Shown here piece after piece: positions 27,901 through 34,978 of a stretch of 64,000 bases of DNA. The stretch's first letter is position 1. Each line of letters opens with the position of its first letter. The notes beneath the pieces were generated by a model, which saw nothing but the letters and a program-made list of their open reading frames with translations, made no database searches and was not told the origin of the DNA. The DNA lies in assembly GCA_905182405.1 (NCBI GenBank), contig CAJJBQ010000001.1:434001-498000 (forward strand). The letters run 5' to 3'. The DNA comes from Akkermansiaceae bacterium (GTDB taxonomy: Bacteria > Verrucomicrobiota > Verrucomicrobiia > Verrucomicrobiales > Akkermansiaceae). The translations under genes were made by a program, and so were the position numbers.

Positions 27901-29578
27901 CGTCGCCAACGACGAGGCCCTCACCCAGGAAGCGCAGTTTTACCTCAACGCCGCCCAAGTGTATGATGCCGCCTCACAGCTTCTCGAGCTCGTGGGTGAC
28001 TACGCCGAGAAAATCGGCGGCGTCACCGCCATGTCGTTCCCGACCGTCGTCGGCTTCTCGATGGACAGCACCTCGGTGATGCGCAGCCTCTCCCGTTACG
28101 GTGGCTACGCCGCCGCCTTCGCCCAGCGCCAGGCAGCCCTCCAGTTGGACACCGTGGTTGACCGTCTTGAGGGCAAGGCGGACGAAATAATGGAGGAGAC
28201 CGGCGGCTGGGAGGACGGCCTCGCCCGCGACAACGAAGACAAGCAGCATGTCGTCGAGTTCGAGCGACTCCTTCGGGAAATCATCGCCTGCGGCTACGAG
28301 CTCTCACACCGCGCCGCCGAGTTGCAGCGCGCCAACGAGAGCGTCGCCGGACTGATGGCGCGGGGGGATCACCTCCTCGCCGAGCGGGAAATCTTCCGCA
28401 TGCGCGCCGCCGCCGTGGTGCAAGGCTACCGCACCCGCGACATGACCTATCGCACGTTCCGCAACGAAGAGCTTTCCCAATACCAGGCGCTCTACGATCT
28501 CGCCGCGCAATATACTTATCTTGCAGTGCAAAGTTACGATTACGAAACCGGCCTGCTGGGAACCAGCGCCGGCCAGGAGTTAATCGATGGTATCGTCGGC
28601 ACCCGCTCGCTCGGGAAATTCCGGAACGACAAACCGGTCGCCGCCACCGGCACCACCGGCGACGGTGGCTTGGCCAGTATCCTGGCCCGCCTCAACAGCG
28701 ACTGGTCGGTGGTCAAGCCGCGCCTCGGGATCAACAACCCGGATAAAAACGGCACGCTGTTCTCCCTGCGCCAGGAGCTGTTCCGGATCCGCACCGATGC
28801 CTCTACCAGCGAAGATGACAAGGCGTGGAAGGAAACCATCGAGCAGCATATCATGAGCAACCTGCTCAACGATCCGGACGTCGCGCTCCATGCGCGCAAT
28901 CTGCGCAAGCCGAACGGCGCGTCGGTCCCGGGCATCGTCATTCCGTTCACCAGCACCATCGCCCATGGCCTGAACTTCTTCGGCCAGCCGCTGGCCGCCG
29001 GAGACCATGCCTACACCGCGACGAACTTCGCCACCAAGATCTATTCGACTGGTGTCGTCTTGAAAGGCTACATCGGCATGGATCCCTTCGCGTTTGGAAG
29101 CGGGGATGCCACCCCCGCGGCCACCTCCGATGCCGATGCCCTCAGCGCGACGCCCTATGTCTATCTGATCCCCGCCGGATTTGACAGCATGCTCGCCCCG
29201 CCGCTCGGAGATACATCATTGGTGCGCTCCTGGTCGGTGAAGGATCAGGCGATGCCGCTGCCCTTCAACCTCGGTCAGAGCGATTTCTCCGACACCCAGT
29301 TCTTCACGCCCGAAGGCACGGTCAACGAGCAGTTATGGATCACCCGCAAGCACCAAGCCTTCCGCGCGATCAGCGATCCGTCATTCCTCTACAGCACCAT
29401 GCCGGAGGAATTCACCAACACCCGCCTGGTCGGCCGCAGCGTCTGGAACAGCCAGTGGAAAATCGTCATCCCCGCCTACACCCTGCTCAATGACGAGCAA
29501 GGCGGGCTGGATCGCTTCGCCCGTACGGTCAAGGACATCCAGGTCTTCTTCCGCACCTACTCGAACTCCGGCAATTGA
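24947..29578 (+). CDS. C-terminal piece of the giant TcA-like protein
   Basis: 1,543 codons, with the frame re-entered near 24893. The first ~650 residues continue the beta-rich body with YVNGVPVLASRMPAG and an all-beta wall. The region 26900-28600 is alpha-helical with long heptads. The final ~350 residues contain the motif string described for the whole gene (FYDLA-like 'ALYDLAAQYTYLAVQSYDYE', 'NGTLFSLRQEL') and end in a beta sandwich. If expressed alone it lacks a leader and an obvious ribosome-binding site, so this fragment is unlikely to be functional unless the frameshifts are sequencing errors. Confidence 0.65.
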   Translation: METFKEDPNKRGTYIPDTTLSYTVNSDSLAIVTNSDTAVDSYALTANGAGAGYVTLLFGNGEAFTPKGDPVEMQIIQVVPQLYTGDLKTLVASNPLDEQTTLRHSGDFAARPGNYEFEWRYATPVDGVAPLTYQTEMTTALGNVAEWNSKTNPSNLLPEDSEYTTSTYTLPRSISVNDPGYTTGSGLPGIVVKAAQTVHYSSGNQGEAIFSADLSALDGFVLYVNGVPVLASRMPAGIPVPGNLTPVDGLSGLSDEGLTYQYRVPSSVFTTTENRIEVALYSSAAPGTTPTVQTNLRLELTSSVDKVDPAVYAASPWLRPSGTLTNVAIVGGSADSPLGNPLLLFSDNYFTMRYRTLPGSGNVAGEGWSNWMEPKLVMSWIKRALDGINPFNQRNDDLFNNPVSTDVSMLTQAGTRWEGDVALNIDTIEDFGLIEIYETLLNRAKKLSIDAGYDDAGTNDTLLLTAGYLSDLYVIVGNEAADDADNPTIAIDGSIESSEVETSRFSFEGQIPTLIEEELALLAGRDDFLSPSVTTAPAYNRLYWNYTNGINSGESIYAINYNIKEKAGADTADGTIDADDAQHMFPQGHGDAYGHYLTALTGYYKLLTSDSFTWIPRSEGVDVLGQTVQVDYQDERKFAAAAASVARSSSRILDLTARISYRDDPGTGWAHMRDNTENSATGIRRQRGSDEWAARGGQGAYLHWISANAMLPDIDDNPNHTGIQIIDRSTVPEIPEIVASAINIQSNLDAQCAHLNPLGLAKGAIAFDISSSELKSGASHFEQIYARALRANLNAKAAFDQASAMNRQLRQQNNSLDDYNLAVDDQERAYEYELVTLFGSAYPNDVGPGKLYSQGYEGPDLYHYWLIDRPSVVTNTEQTVTVNFREPVNMDPFVEWSLDNTYQKITDPVQYVNRQMDIVPHQLMQFAASGSGSRRDPGEIQSALLNVYQAQVGSREAANKLDSLSAQFERDYQLFTEFRTTYDDAVANDEALTQEAQFYLNAAQVYDAASQLLELVGDYAEKIGGVTAMSFPTVVGFSMDSTSVMRSLSRYGGYAAAFAQRQAALQLDTVVDRLEGKADEIMEETGGWEDGLARDNEDKQHVVEFERLLREIIACGYELSHRAAELQRANESVAGLMARGDHLLAEREIFRMRAAAVVQGYRTRDMTYRTFRNEELSQYQALYDLAAQYTYLAVQSYDYETGLLGTSAGQELIDGIVGTRSLGKFRNDKPVAATGTTGDGGLASILARLNSDWSVVKPRLGINNPDKNGTLFSLRQELFRIRTDASTSEDDKAWKETIEQHIMSNLLNDPDVALHARNLRKPNGASVPGIVIPFTSTIAHGLNFFGQPLAAGDHAYTATNFATKIYSTGVVLKGYIGMDPFAFGSGDATPAATSDADALSATPYVYLIPAGFDSMLAPPLGDTSLVRSWSVKDQAMPLPFNLGQSDFSDTQFFTPEGTVNEQLWITRKHQAFRAISDPSFLYSTMPEEFTNTRLVGRSVWNSQWKIVIPAYTLLNDEQGGLDRFARTVKDIQVFFRTYSNSGN

Positions 29579-29669
29579 TGAAATCGGCGGATTTGGCTAT
29601 ACGACTGGCGGATTCGTCAAATTTCTCTTGCCGTTTTTTCCTGTGCTGTTTGGAAGCTAACCCATATCC

Positions 29670-30173
29670 ATGAAAAAGCTCTGGCTCATTCTCGTTCCGC
29701 TGATGTCCGCGATCGTTTGGTTGGTGTGGCATGCGGTGAATGTGGCCCGTCCGGCGGCGGCGGATCCCGCGCCGATCTCTTGGCAGGGAGCGCCTCCCAC
29801 ACTCACTTTGAATGATGCGGAGGAGATCTTCAAAAAAGCCTTCTGGCGGCGTCCTGCACCCGCAGATCAGATTCAGTATGCCGAGCGCCACGAGTGGCGG
29901 GACGCCGAAGGCCTCGAGCGCTGGCAATGGTTTCTGGTGGTCAGTGCCTCGCCCGAGTTGATCAAGTATCTGCGTGATGACAATGCCTTCGGTCTGGTGC
30001 CTGCCTCCGCGGCACCGGTGGTCTCCGAGGCTCCCGTCTGGTTCCGCTTCAAGCCGGAGGAGTTCACTGTGATGCAAGCCTTACACGCAGGCATGCGCCT
30101 GATGTTCAGCAATTCCGATAACACCCTCTACGCCACCGATTCCGGTCGCGGCTTCACCAAAGGTGCGCCGTAA
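29670..30173 (+). CDS. Small membrane-anchored or exported protein, unknown
   Basis: 167 residues. MKKLWLILVPLMSAIVWLVW is a single N-terminal hydrophobic segment acting as leader or anchor. A helical segment follows (LNDAEEIFKKAFWRRPAPAD), then WRDAEGLERWQWFLVVSASP and a C-terminal helix (MQALHAGMRLMFSNSDN). I recognise no family. It follows the giant gene by 91 bp on the same strand and shares its G+C-rich codon use, so it probably belongs to the same locus. Confidence 0.65.
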   Translation: MKKLWLILVPLMSAIVWLVWHAVNVARPAAADPAPISWQGAPPTLTLNDAEEIFKKAFWRRPAPADQIQYAERHEWRDAEGLERWQWFLVVSASPELIKYLRDDNAFGLVPASAAPVVSEAPVWFRFKPEEFTVMQALHAGMRLMFSNSDNTLYATDSGRGFTKGAP

Positions 30174-30244
30174 CCTCCACCCGCAACCCAAGGTGCCCAA
30201 GCTACCGGTCGCATTCCAAGCTCTCCGCCTCCAAAACCGAAACC

Positions 30245-30848
30245 ATGACTTTTAAAACACGCCATCTTTTCCTTGTTAGCCTGCTCGCTTTCTCTTCGGC
30301 GACTGGGAGTCGTGGAGTCCGGCGCTGCAGTGCCTCAGGTGCTTAATCATCAGGGACGCATCGCCGTGGGTGGAGTGAACTTCGATGGCAGCGGCCAGTT
30401 CAAGTTCGCATTGGTTAATGCGAACGGATCAATCAGCTATTGGAGTAACGACGGAACCAGCACCGCGGGGGCGGCTCCAACCTCTCCGGTCACGCTGGCT
30501 GTTACCAAGGGTCTTTATTCGGTCCTGCTGGGCGATACCGCGCTGGCCAGTATGACGGCTCTCCCCGCAACCGCCCTGGATCATGACGATGTCCGCCTGC
30601 GCGTCTGGTTCAACGATGGCATCCGCGGCTTCCAACAGATTTCTCCGGACCAGCGGCTGGCCGCCACTCCCTATGCGTTTCACGCGAAGAACGCACTTAC
30701 CGCTGAGTAGGCTACGGAAGCCGCGAGTTTTACCGGACTGCTTTCGGGAGATATCAGTGGCTCCCAAAGCTCGACCTCGATTGCTAACCAGGTCGTTACA
30801 GGCAAGTTTCTCACAGGATTCACATCCAGCACAGGAACCCCTACGTAG
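30245..30848 (+). pseudogene. Decayed N-terminal part of a second tail-fibre/S74-type secreted protein
   Basis: ATG 30245 gives a leader (MTFKTRHLFLVSLLAFSSA). After a frameshift between about 30290 and 30330 the text continues VPQVLNHQGRIAVGGVNFDG, then FKFALVNANGS, GLYSVLLGD, RLRVWFNDGIRGFQQISPDQ and RLAATPYAFHAKNA. That is the conserved N-terminal domain of verrucomicrobial 'tail fiber domain' proteins. An in-frame TAG at 30708-30710 interrupts it (probably CAG before), and the frame ends at TAG 30846-30848. The shaft and S74 parts are gone: the IS5-type remnant begins within 30 bp. Three independent lesions make it a pseudogene. Confidence 0.8.
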
Positions 30849-30872
30849 GGAGATTCCATTCTCTCTGCTCTA

Positions 30873-31807
30873 GGGAAACGCTGATTAAATCTGAGTGGTC
30901 GGCGAGTGGAATATCTGAGAGATTTTTGTCTATGGATCACCAGCCGGTGATTTTCAGAATTTGAGTTCGCAGGGAAGGGCAAGACGACTCGCCGGGAGAA
31001 GTTTCTCGCGGAGATGGAAATTACCGTTCCCTGGGATCAACTTCTCGTGGCAATCAAGCCCTACTACCCGGACGGGAAACGTGGACGACCACCGATCGGA
31101 CTGGAGCGAATGCTTCGTCTTTACTTCCTTCAACAATGGTATGGCCCCGCTGACGAAGCGCTCGAAGATGCCGTTTATGACAGTCAGGCCATGCGCGCTT
31201 TTCCTGGGATCAATCTCGCCAGCAACCCTGTGCCTGATGCCACGACCTTACTCAAATTCCGCCATCTGTTAGAAGAGAACGATCTCTGCGGCCAACGTTT
31301 CCGACATCTCCCAAACCAACAAACTTCTGCATGGACAAGAGATCCAGGTGCATGCTGATGCGGGATATGTGGGCGTCGAGAAGCGCGAAGAAACTGCGGA
31401 GGAAGATCCTACCGGTCGCATTGATTGGCAAATTGCGAAGCGGCGAAGTCCGATCAAAAAGATGGAAGATGGTCCGGAAAAAGACCTCATCCTGGCGGCC
31501 GAAAAAGCCAAGGCCTCGGTGCACGGGTTCGTTGAACATCCCTTTCATATCCTCAAAAACTTCTTCTGTCACCGCAAGACTCGCTACCGGGGACTAGCTA
31601 AGAATTATCACCAACTTCAAGTAATTTTCGGCTTGGGCAACCTCGTGGTTGCAGCTCGCAAGCTTTTCTAAAATGAAGGGAAAGAAGACCAAAGAGCCCA
31701 AAAATTCTGCCAAGATCTCGAAATGATCGATCGGAAATGATCAGCACAAACCGCTTTCGATCCGAATCGGAGCCTTGGTGCGACCGCGAAATTAATCAGA
31801 AAAGGAT
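30873..31807 (+). mobile_element. IS5-family insertion sequence remnant
   Basis: Proposed ends are an imperfect inverted pair around ctgattaa (30881-30888) and ttaatcag (31792-31799). The outer bases match only partly, so the exact ends are tentative. It encloses the broken transposase described separately. The element marks the right border of the G+C-rich island and has truncated the second S74-type gene. Confidence 0.6.
31014..31671 (+). pseudogene. IS5-family transposase with internal deletion
   Basis: The first part (31014 to ~31278) reads WDQLLVAIKPYYPDGKRGRP, then ALEDAVYDSQAMRAFPGI and PDATTLLKFRHLLEENDLCG, the typical N-terminal region of IS5 transposases. After about 31280 the text resumes in another frame with SQTNKLLHGQEIQVHADAGY, EHPFHILKNFF and TRYRGLAKNYHQLQVIFGLG, the C-terminal half including the second Asp (HADAGY) and the catalytic Glu region (VEHPF). 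The stretch between them, about 70-80 residues carrying the first catalytic Asp in intact relatives, is missing. The enzyme must be inactive. Confidence 0.85.
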
Positions 31808-31916
31808 CTTGGGCGAATAGGCACTTTATTCAGCGTCTCCCCTTTTATTAAAGGGCACTTACAGACCGACATCTGATTGGATATAAAGAAAATAAAAAAC
31901 GGGCAGAAAATTATTG

Positions 31917-31939
31917 CTATTGAGACGCAATCGCAATAG
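31917..31939 (+). promoter_or_regulatory. Fur-box-like palindrome upstream of the porin gene
   Basis: ctattg-agacgcaatcg-caatag is a 23-base imperfect palindrome. Its core, ATTGAGA-N5-TCGCAAT, resembles the 19-bp ATTGAGAAT...TCTCAAT type of Fur box. It lies 12 bases before ATG 31952, directly upstream of the AGAAGGGG ribosome-binding site, so bound repressor would overlap the start region. Iron regulation fits an operon with FMN-binding and PepSY proteins, but no binding is shown. Confidence 0.45.
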
Positions 31940-31951
31940 AAGGGGCGCGAC

Positions 31952-33067
31952 ATGAGACTTAAACATACACTGTTAGCTTCTGTCATCGGATTGGCTGCCT
32001 CGTCGGCCTCCGGTGTCACATTGGAAGAACTTGCTGCTCCTTCCGGGGGAAGTAGCATCGACAACGCCTTCCTGGGAAATCCAGGAGGAAGTCGTTGGTA
32101 TGAAAAAACGGCGATCGGAGGATACGGTGAGCTTCACCTAAACACGGGTGATAAGGATCAGATCGATTTTCATCGCTGGGTGCTCTTCGTGAATCACCGC
32201 TTCAACGATCGAATCAAGTTATTCTCCGAGTTCGAACTCGAGCATTCTCTTTCCGGAGACGGGAAGCCCGGCGAAGTCGAGTTGGAGCAGGCCTACATTG
32301 AGTTCGATCTCGACCAAGGGTTAAGTGCGAAGGCGGGTGTCTATCTCCTTCCGCTTGGGCTTCTCAACGAGACTCACGAGCCCAATACCTTTTATGGAGT
32401 TGAGCGAAATAATGTGGAGAAGAACATTATTCCCACGACTTGGTGGGAGGGAGGTGCTGCGGTAAGTAAGAACTTTGATAGTGGGCTCGGATTTGATTTT
32501 GGCGTTCACTCCGGGCTCAATGTGCCGACCGCAGGTTCAAAAGCATTCAGTATTCGCTCGGGCCGTCAAAAGGTGGCGGAGGCGGATGCGACGAATTGGG
32601 CGGCTTCTGCCCGGGTTCGCTACGCTGGTGGAAATGGGCTGAGTGTGAGTGGTTTCGCAAACTTTCAGAGCGATATTGCAAGTGGTAGTGCGGAGGATAA
32701 TTCGGCTCTCTTGTTAGGTGCTGCGGCACAATATAACTCTGGAGGATTTGGTCTTCGTGCTCTTGTTTCCCAATGGGATATCGATGGGGCTTCCTTCGAG
32801 GCCGCAGATGCTGACAAGCAGTGGGGTTATTTCGTGGAACCTTCCTATCGTTGGAGTTTCGAGAATGGCGGGAGCGTTGGAATCTTCGGACGTTATAGTA
32901 GCTACGAATATGCTTCGGGAACTCGTAAGGAAGTTGACGAATACACTGTAGGTGTGAACTACTGGCCGATTGACAATGTTGTCCTCAAGGCTGATTACAA
33001 TGTTCTCAAGCAAGATGGGAAATCCGATAATAATACCTTCAATTTTGGTGTCGGCTACAGCTTCTAA
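31952..33067 (+). CDS. Outer-membrane porin (phosphate-selective porin O/P-like)
   Basis: 371 residues with a signal peptide (MRLKHTLLASVIGLAASSAS) and a short N-terminal spacer. A run of amphipathic beta-strands follows (YGELHLNTGDKDQIDFHRWV; ELEHSLSGDGKPGEVELEQA; LSVSGFANFQ; VGVNYWPIDNVVLKADYN). It ends in FNFGVGYSF: the terminal Phe is the outer-membrane assembly signal. YIEFDLDQGLSAKAGVYLLP and ETHEPNTFYGVERNNVE resemble OprO/OprP-like porins. AGAAGGGG precedes the ATG by about 6 bases. Next in the operon are FMN-binding and PepSY genes, suggesting metal or iron uptake rather than phosphate. Confidence 0.88.
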   Translation: MRLKHTLLASVIGLAASSASGVTLEELAAPSGGSSIDNAFLGNPGGSRWYEKTAIGGYGELHLNTGDKDQIDFHRWVLFVNHRFNDRIKLFSEFELEHSLSGDGKPGEVELEQAYIEFDLDQGLSAKAGVYLLPLGLLNETHEPNTFYGVERNNVEKNIIPTTWWEGGAAVSKNFDSGLGFDFGVHSGLNVPTAGSKAFSIRSGRQKVAEADATNWAASARVRYAGGNGLSVSGFANFQSDIASGSAEDNSALLLGAAAQYNSGGFGLRALVSQWDIDGASFEAADADKQWGYFVEPSYRWSFENGGSVGIFGRYSSYEYASGTRKEVDEYTVGVNYWPIDNVVLKADYNVLKQDGKSDNNTFNFGVGYSF

Positions 33068-33572
33068 GCTGCGGTCGCTCTTTTTCGTGATAGCGCTTCT
33101 CCTTTCCGGGGGGAGCGCTTTCTCGGCTGATCGAGTTTACCAAAAGCCATCCGATTTTATCCGCGGAAGTTTGGGGGAAATTCCTGCTAACAAGGCGATC
33201 GTCCTTGATGCGACGCAGCAAAAAGCGGTGCGCGCGATTCTGGGGAAGCGTTATAAAACGACTTCGATCCGGCATTGGTCGGTGGGGAAAAAGACCGCCT
33301 TCATTTTGGAGGAAATCGGCAAAACGGAATACATTACGACAGGGTATGTGGTGTCCGGAGGAAAGATTTCGACGGTGAAGGTCCTCGTTTATCGAGAGAC
33401 TCACGGCTGGGAGGTGGCGAGGCCCGCTTTCACGAAACAGTTTGAAGGAGCGCAGCTCAAGGGTGGAAATCAATTGAGTCGAGCCGCTAAAAATATTGCG
33501 GGTGCAACTCTTTCAGTGCGCGCCTTGACCAAACTCGCTCGTCTTGCTTTGTATCTCGACTCCATTAAATGA
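33015..33572 (+). CDS. Exported FMN-binding domain protein
   Basis: About 185 residues. The start is uncertain. ATG 33015 overlaps the porin end by 53 bases and gives a long n-region before LRSLFFVIALLLSGGSAFSA; an alternative is GTG 33087. The mature part has the FMN_bind pattern (GYVVSGGKISTVKVLVYRET, VARPAFTKQFEG) and ends NIAGATLSVRALTKLARLAL, close to the D-x-GATxS flavinylation site, where Thr carries covalent FMN. Such proteins pass electrons at or outside the membrane, often beside PepSY-type ferric reductase partners. The stop overlaps the ATG of the next, truncated gene (ATGA). Confidence 0.8.
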   Translation: MGNPIIIPSILVSATASKLRSLFFVIALLLSGGSAFSADRVYQKPSDFIRGSLGEIPANKAIVLDATQQKAVRAILGKRYKTTSIRHWSVGKKTAFILEEIGKTEYITTGYVVSGGKISTVKVLVYRETHGWEVARPAFTKQFEGAQLKGGNQLSRAAKNIAGATLSVRALTKLARLALYLDSIK

Positions 33573-33643
33573 GTGAGTCCACCCCGAAACACCGCCGCCG
33601 CAATACCCGTAACTGGCATCGCTGGCTGGGACTTGACTGCTAG
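33569..33643 (+). pseudogene. N-terminal stump of a PepSY-type membrane protein cut by repeat copy E
   Basis: ATG 33569 overlaps the previous stop (ATGA). It reads MSESTPKHRRRNTRNWHRWL, then GL, before entering the repeat (DC, TAG). The basic head followed by W-H-RWLGL is the typical start of PepSY-associated transmembrane proteins, and those commonly follow an FMN-binding gene. No transmembrane continuation is found after the repeat. The gene was evidently lost to whatever event placed repeat copy E here. Confidence 0.6.
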
Positions 33644-33713
33644 GAATTTGCTTTTAGTGGGAGGGCTTTGAAGCCGCCTTTGGACCGGAGCGAATGGGGG
33701 CGAAAGGGGGTTG
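33634..33713 (+). repeat. 80-bp dispersed repeat, copy E
   Basis: Full-length copy from tgactgctagg to gggggttg. It differs from copy F (34979-35058) at one base of 80 (gcgaatg versus ggaatg region). The core gggctttgaagcc is a small palindrome (GGCTT-tg-AAGCC). It begins inside the PepSY stump. Confidence 0.92.
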
Positions 33714-33883
33714 GTCTACCTCACCGTTCTCGTCTTTCTCGAGCTCGCGCCTGTAGCAATGATTGAATGCAATACTCAAGTCTATCCACAGGCGTTGGAT
33801 TCGCGATGATGCCTTGTAACCTTCGGATTCCTGATAGGGGTGAAGGAACATCTGATCGTTTTCTCGAACGTCGAAGATTACGC

Positions 33884-33967
33884 GCCGCCACTAGCGAGGC
33901 CGAGCGTTGAGACAGGAGGCGGGTTCATGATACGGGTGACGTTACCGCCAATGCGGCTAGTGGCGGC
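33884..33967. repeat. 12-bp perfect inverted repeat spanning 84 bp
   Basis: gccgccactagc (33884-33895) is repeated inverted as gctagtggcggc (33956-33967). The 60-base interior contains further partial pairing. The size and form resemble a foldable recombination site or a large regulatory hairpin. It lies just beyond the 3' end of the minus-strand gene ending at 34005. No integron attC consensus boxes are clear here. The rest of 33714-34004 holds only short frames I cannot name. Confidence 0.5.
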
Positions 33968-34004
33968 TGCTGTGTCTCGTCTTGTTCGCTCTAGTTATTT
34001 CAAT

Positions 34005-34535
34005 CTAGAGGGTTTCGATCTTTTTTAGGTTGAACGATCCAATAATTGCATCAAGCGTGGCATCGGACTGCATACTTTTGTCCATCACGCTCAGTCGAAT
34101 CTCCATCCGCCCGACCAAGACCCATATCCATTTGTCATTGTATCGCTTCGCCGGGTAGCCATGGCATTCCTCGGAGTATCTCTTGCGAAACTTGTCATCT
34201 GTTGAGGGGTGAACAAGAAGCTGAACCGCTGCGTGCTGCCTTTTATCCGCGTCCATCGCATTTGCGGCAATGTAATCAACGGTGAAGACCGTTCGCCAGT
34301 CGAACTCTCCGTATGACTGTGGGCCATCCGGCAACACCTCGGTGATCTTGGCAGTCAACGCCTTTCCCAGGCGATCTTTCTCTCCTTGAAGCTCTACCAT
34401 ATCGGTCACCAACTCAGCAAGCGACGCCTCATCATAGGAAGAGGCTTGGACGGATGCTTTATCCGGAGCCGCAGCTAACGTGGCAGTGAAGCCGATGGCG
34501 AGGAGTGTCAGGGTTGCTCTAATTGGGTCGTTCAT
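34005..34535 (-). CDS. Small secreted protein of unknown function
   Basis: 176 residues. MNDPIRATLTLLAIGFTATL gives a signal peptide ending AAA. A helix (EASLAELVTDMVELQGEKDR) follows, then a compact mixed domain (RTVFTVDYIAANAMDADKRQ; YNDKWIWVLVGRMEIRLSVM). No family is recognised. It sits between two near-identical 80-bp repeats beside another orphan gene, the usual setting of a gene cassette. A ctctag/ctagag hairpin (33990-34011) covers its stop codon. Confidence 0.65.
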   Translation of the reverse strand: MNDPIRATLTLLAIGFTATLAAAPDKASVQASSYDEASLAELVTDMVELQGEKDRLGKALTAKITEVLPDGPQSYGEFDWRTVFTVDYIAANAMDADKRQHAAVQLLVHPSTDDKFRKRYSEECHGYPAKRYNDKWIWVLVGRMEIRLSVMDKSMQSDATLDAIIGSFNLKKIETL

Positions 34536-34610
34536 GAGAATGCTTTTGTGTCATCAAAGAAATGCAGATACTACGCCACTTTGCAATTTGATTAAACGAA
34601 CGCTAGAAAT

Positions 34611-34703
34611 ATCCTACGCCTGACCGAGGGCGCGCTCCGACTTCTGGGTTGATGGTTGGATGGACATGACGAATTGAACCCGCGACGAGTCAGGCGTTAG
34701 GAT
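34611..34703 (-). other. attC-like imperfect palindrome (possible integron cassette site)
   Basis: The outer arms are atcctacgcctgac (34611-34624) and gtcaggcgttaggat (34689-34703). They are inverse complements except for one missing A. The cgTTAGGa/tCCTAAcg ends resemble the GTTRRRY/RYYYAAC core of integron attC sites. An inner pair (gggttga / ttgaaccc) could form the L boxes. The stop codon of the minus-strand gene 34690-34962 lies inside the arm, as in typical cassettes. One arm is degenerate and no integrase is present here. Confidence 0.4.
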
Positions 34704-34962
34704 CGACGTCTCGTTCGATGCATTCGTCCTTCTGGTCGAATGCGCCGAAAGCCTTCATCAAGAAAAAGACTCCTATTGAAACGACGATCGCGGAAAGCAA
34801 AACGCCCCAAGCAATATCCCATCGTATTCGCGAATTGATATAGTTGCTAACCGGACCGTGGAAAGTCCACGATCCTCTGCAGGGCAGAAAAACACAGGTT
34901 GCTAACAAGATACCCAGATCTGTAATTAGTAGGCCCAATATTGCAGCAGTCTTTTTTGTCAT
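34690..34962 (-). CDS. Small two-helix membrane protein
   Basis: 90 residues with two strong transmembrane segments: AAILGLLITDLGILLATCVF (residues ~6-25) and AWGVLLSAIVVSIGVFFLM (~51-69). A short soluble loop separates them, and an acidic tail follows (DQKDECIERDVDPNA). No family is recognised. The last codons (DPNA-stop) overlap the attC-like palindrome, and repeat copy F starts 17 bp upstream of the ATG, so the gene may be a captured cassette. Confidence 0.6.
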   Translation of the reverse strand: MTKKTAAILGLLITDLGILLATCVFLPCRGSWTFHGPVSNYINSRIRWDIAWGVLLSAIVVSIGVFFLMKAFGAFDQKDECIERDVDPNA

Positions 34963-34978
34963 AAATCATCTCACTTAC

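Larger units (their letters stand above)
21270..29578 (+). pseudogene. Giant TcA-like secreted protein gene, broken by two +1 frameshifts
   Basis: The reading passes through three frames with no other damage. It starts TTG 21270 and leaves frame near 24360-24385 (GDAP...LPFLRPISDDAYVG). It shifts again at 24888-24893 (KDLVAP / DDGESQNWYRAVDG) and ends at 29578. Removing one base at each site gives 2,769 codons. The leader is LIGIAAIAISPTALGQ. Residues 1 to ~1,700 are beta-rich with repeated strands. From ~1,900 the protein turns helical (coiled coils near 27300-27450 and 27790-28000). A hydrophobic hairpin (GGVTAMSFPTVVGFSMDS) is followed by RTFRNEELSQYQALYDLAAQ and YTYLAVQSYDYETG, then NGTLFSLRQEL, and a terminal beta region ending DIQVFFRTYS. 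The order and motifs recall the pore-forming and TcB-binding ends of Tc-toxin TcA subunits. Frameshifts could also be assembly errors. Confidence 0.6.

Noticed and set aside
22335..28531. Long minus-strand open frames inside the giant gene region (for example 23310-24275, 24869-25825, 26609-27382)
   Set aside because: They are antisense shadows of G+C-rich codons. They show no leaders, ribosome-binding sites or family motifs, and they mirror the real + strand frame.
30708..30710. In-frame stop in the second S74-type gene considered as recoding
   Set aside because: It is TAG, not TGA. The gene also has a frameshift and lacks its 3' half, so simple decay explains it.
33956..33967. Inverted repeat near 33884-33967 considered as a second attC site
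   Set aside because: The arms lack the GTTRRRY/RYYYAAC ends, so I list it only as an inverted repeat.
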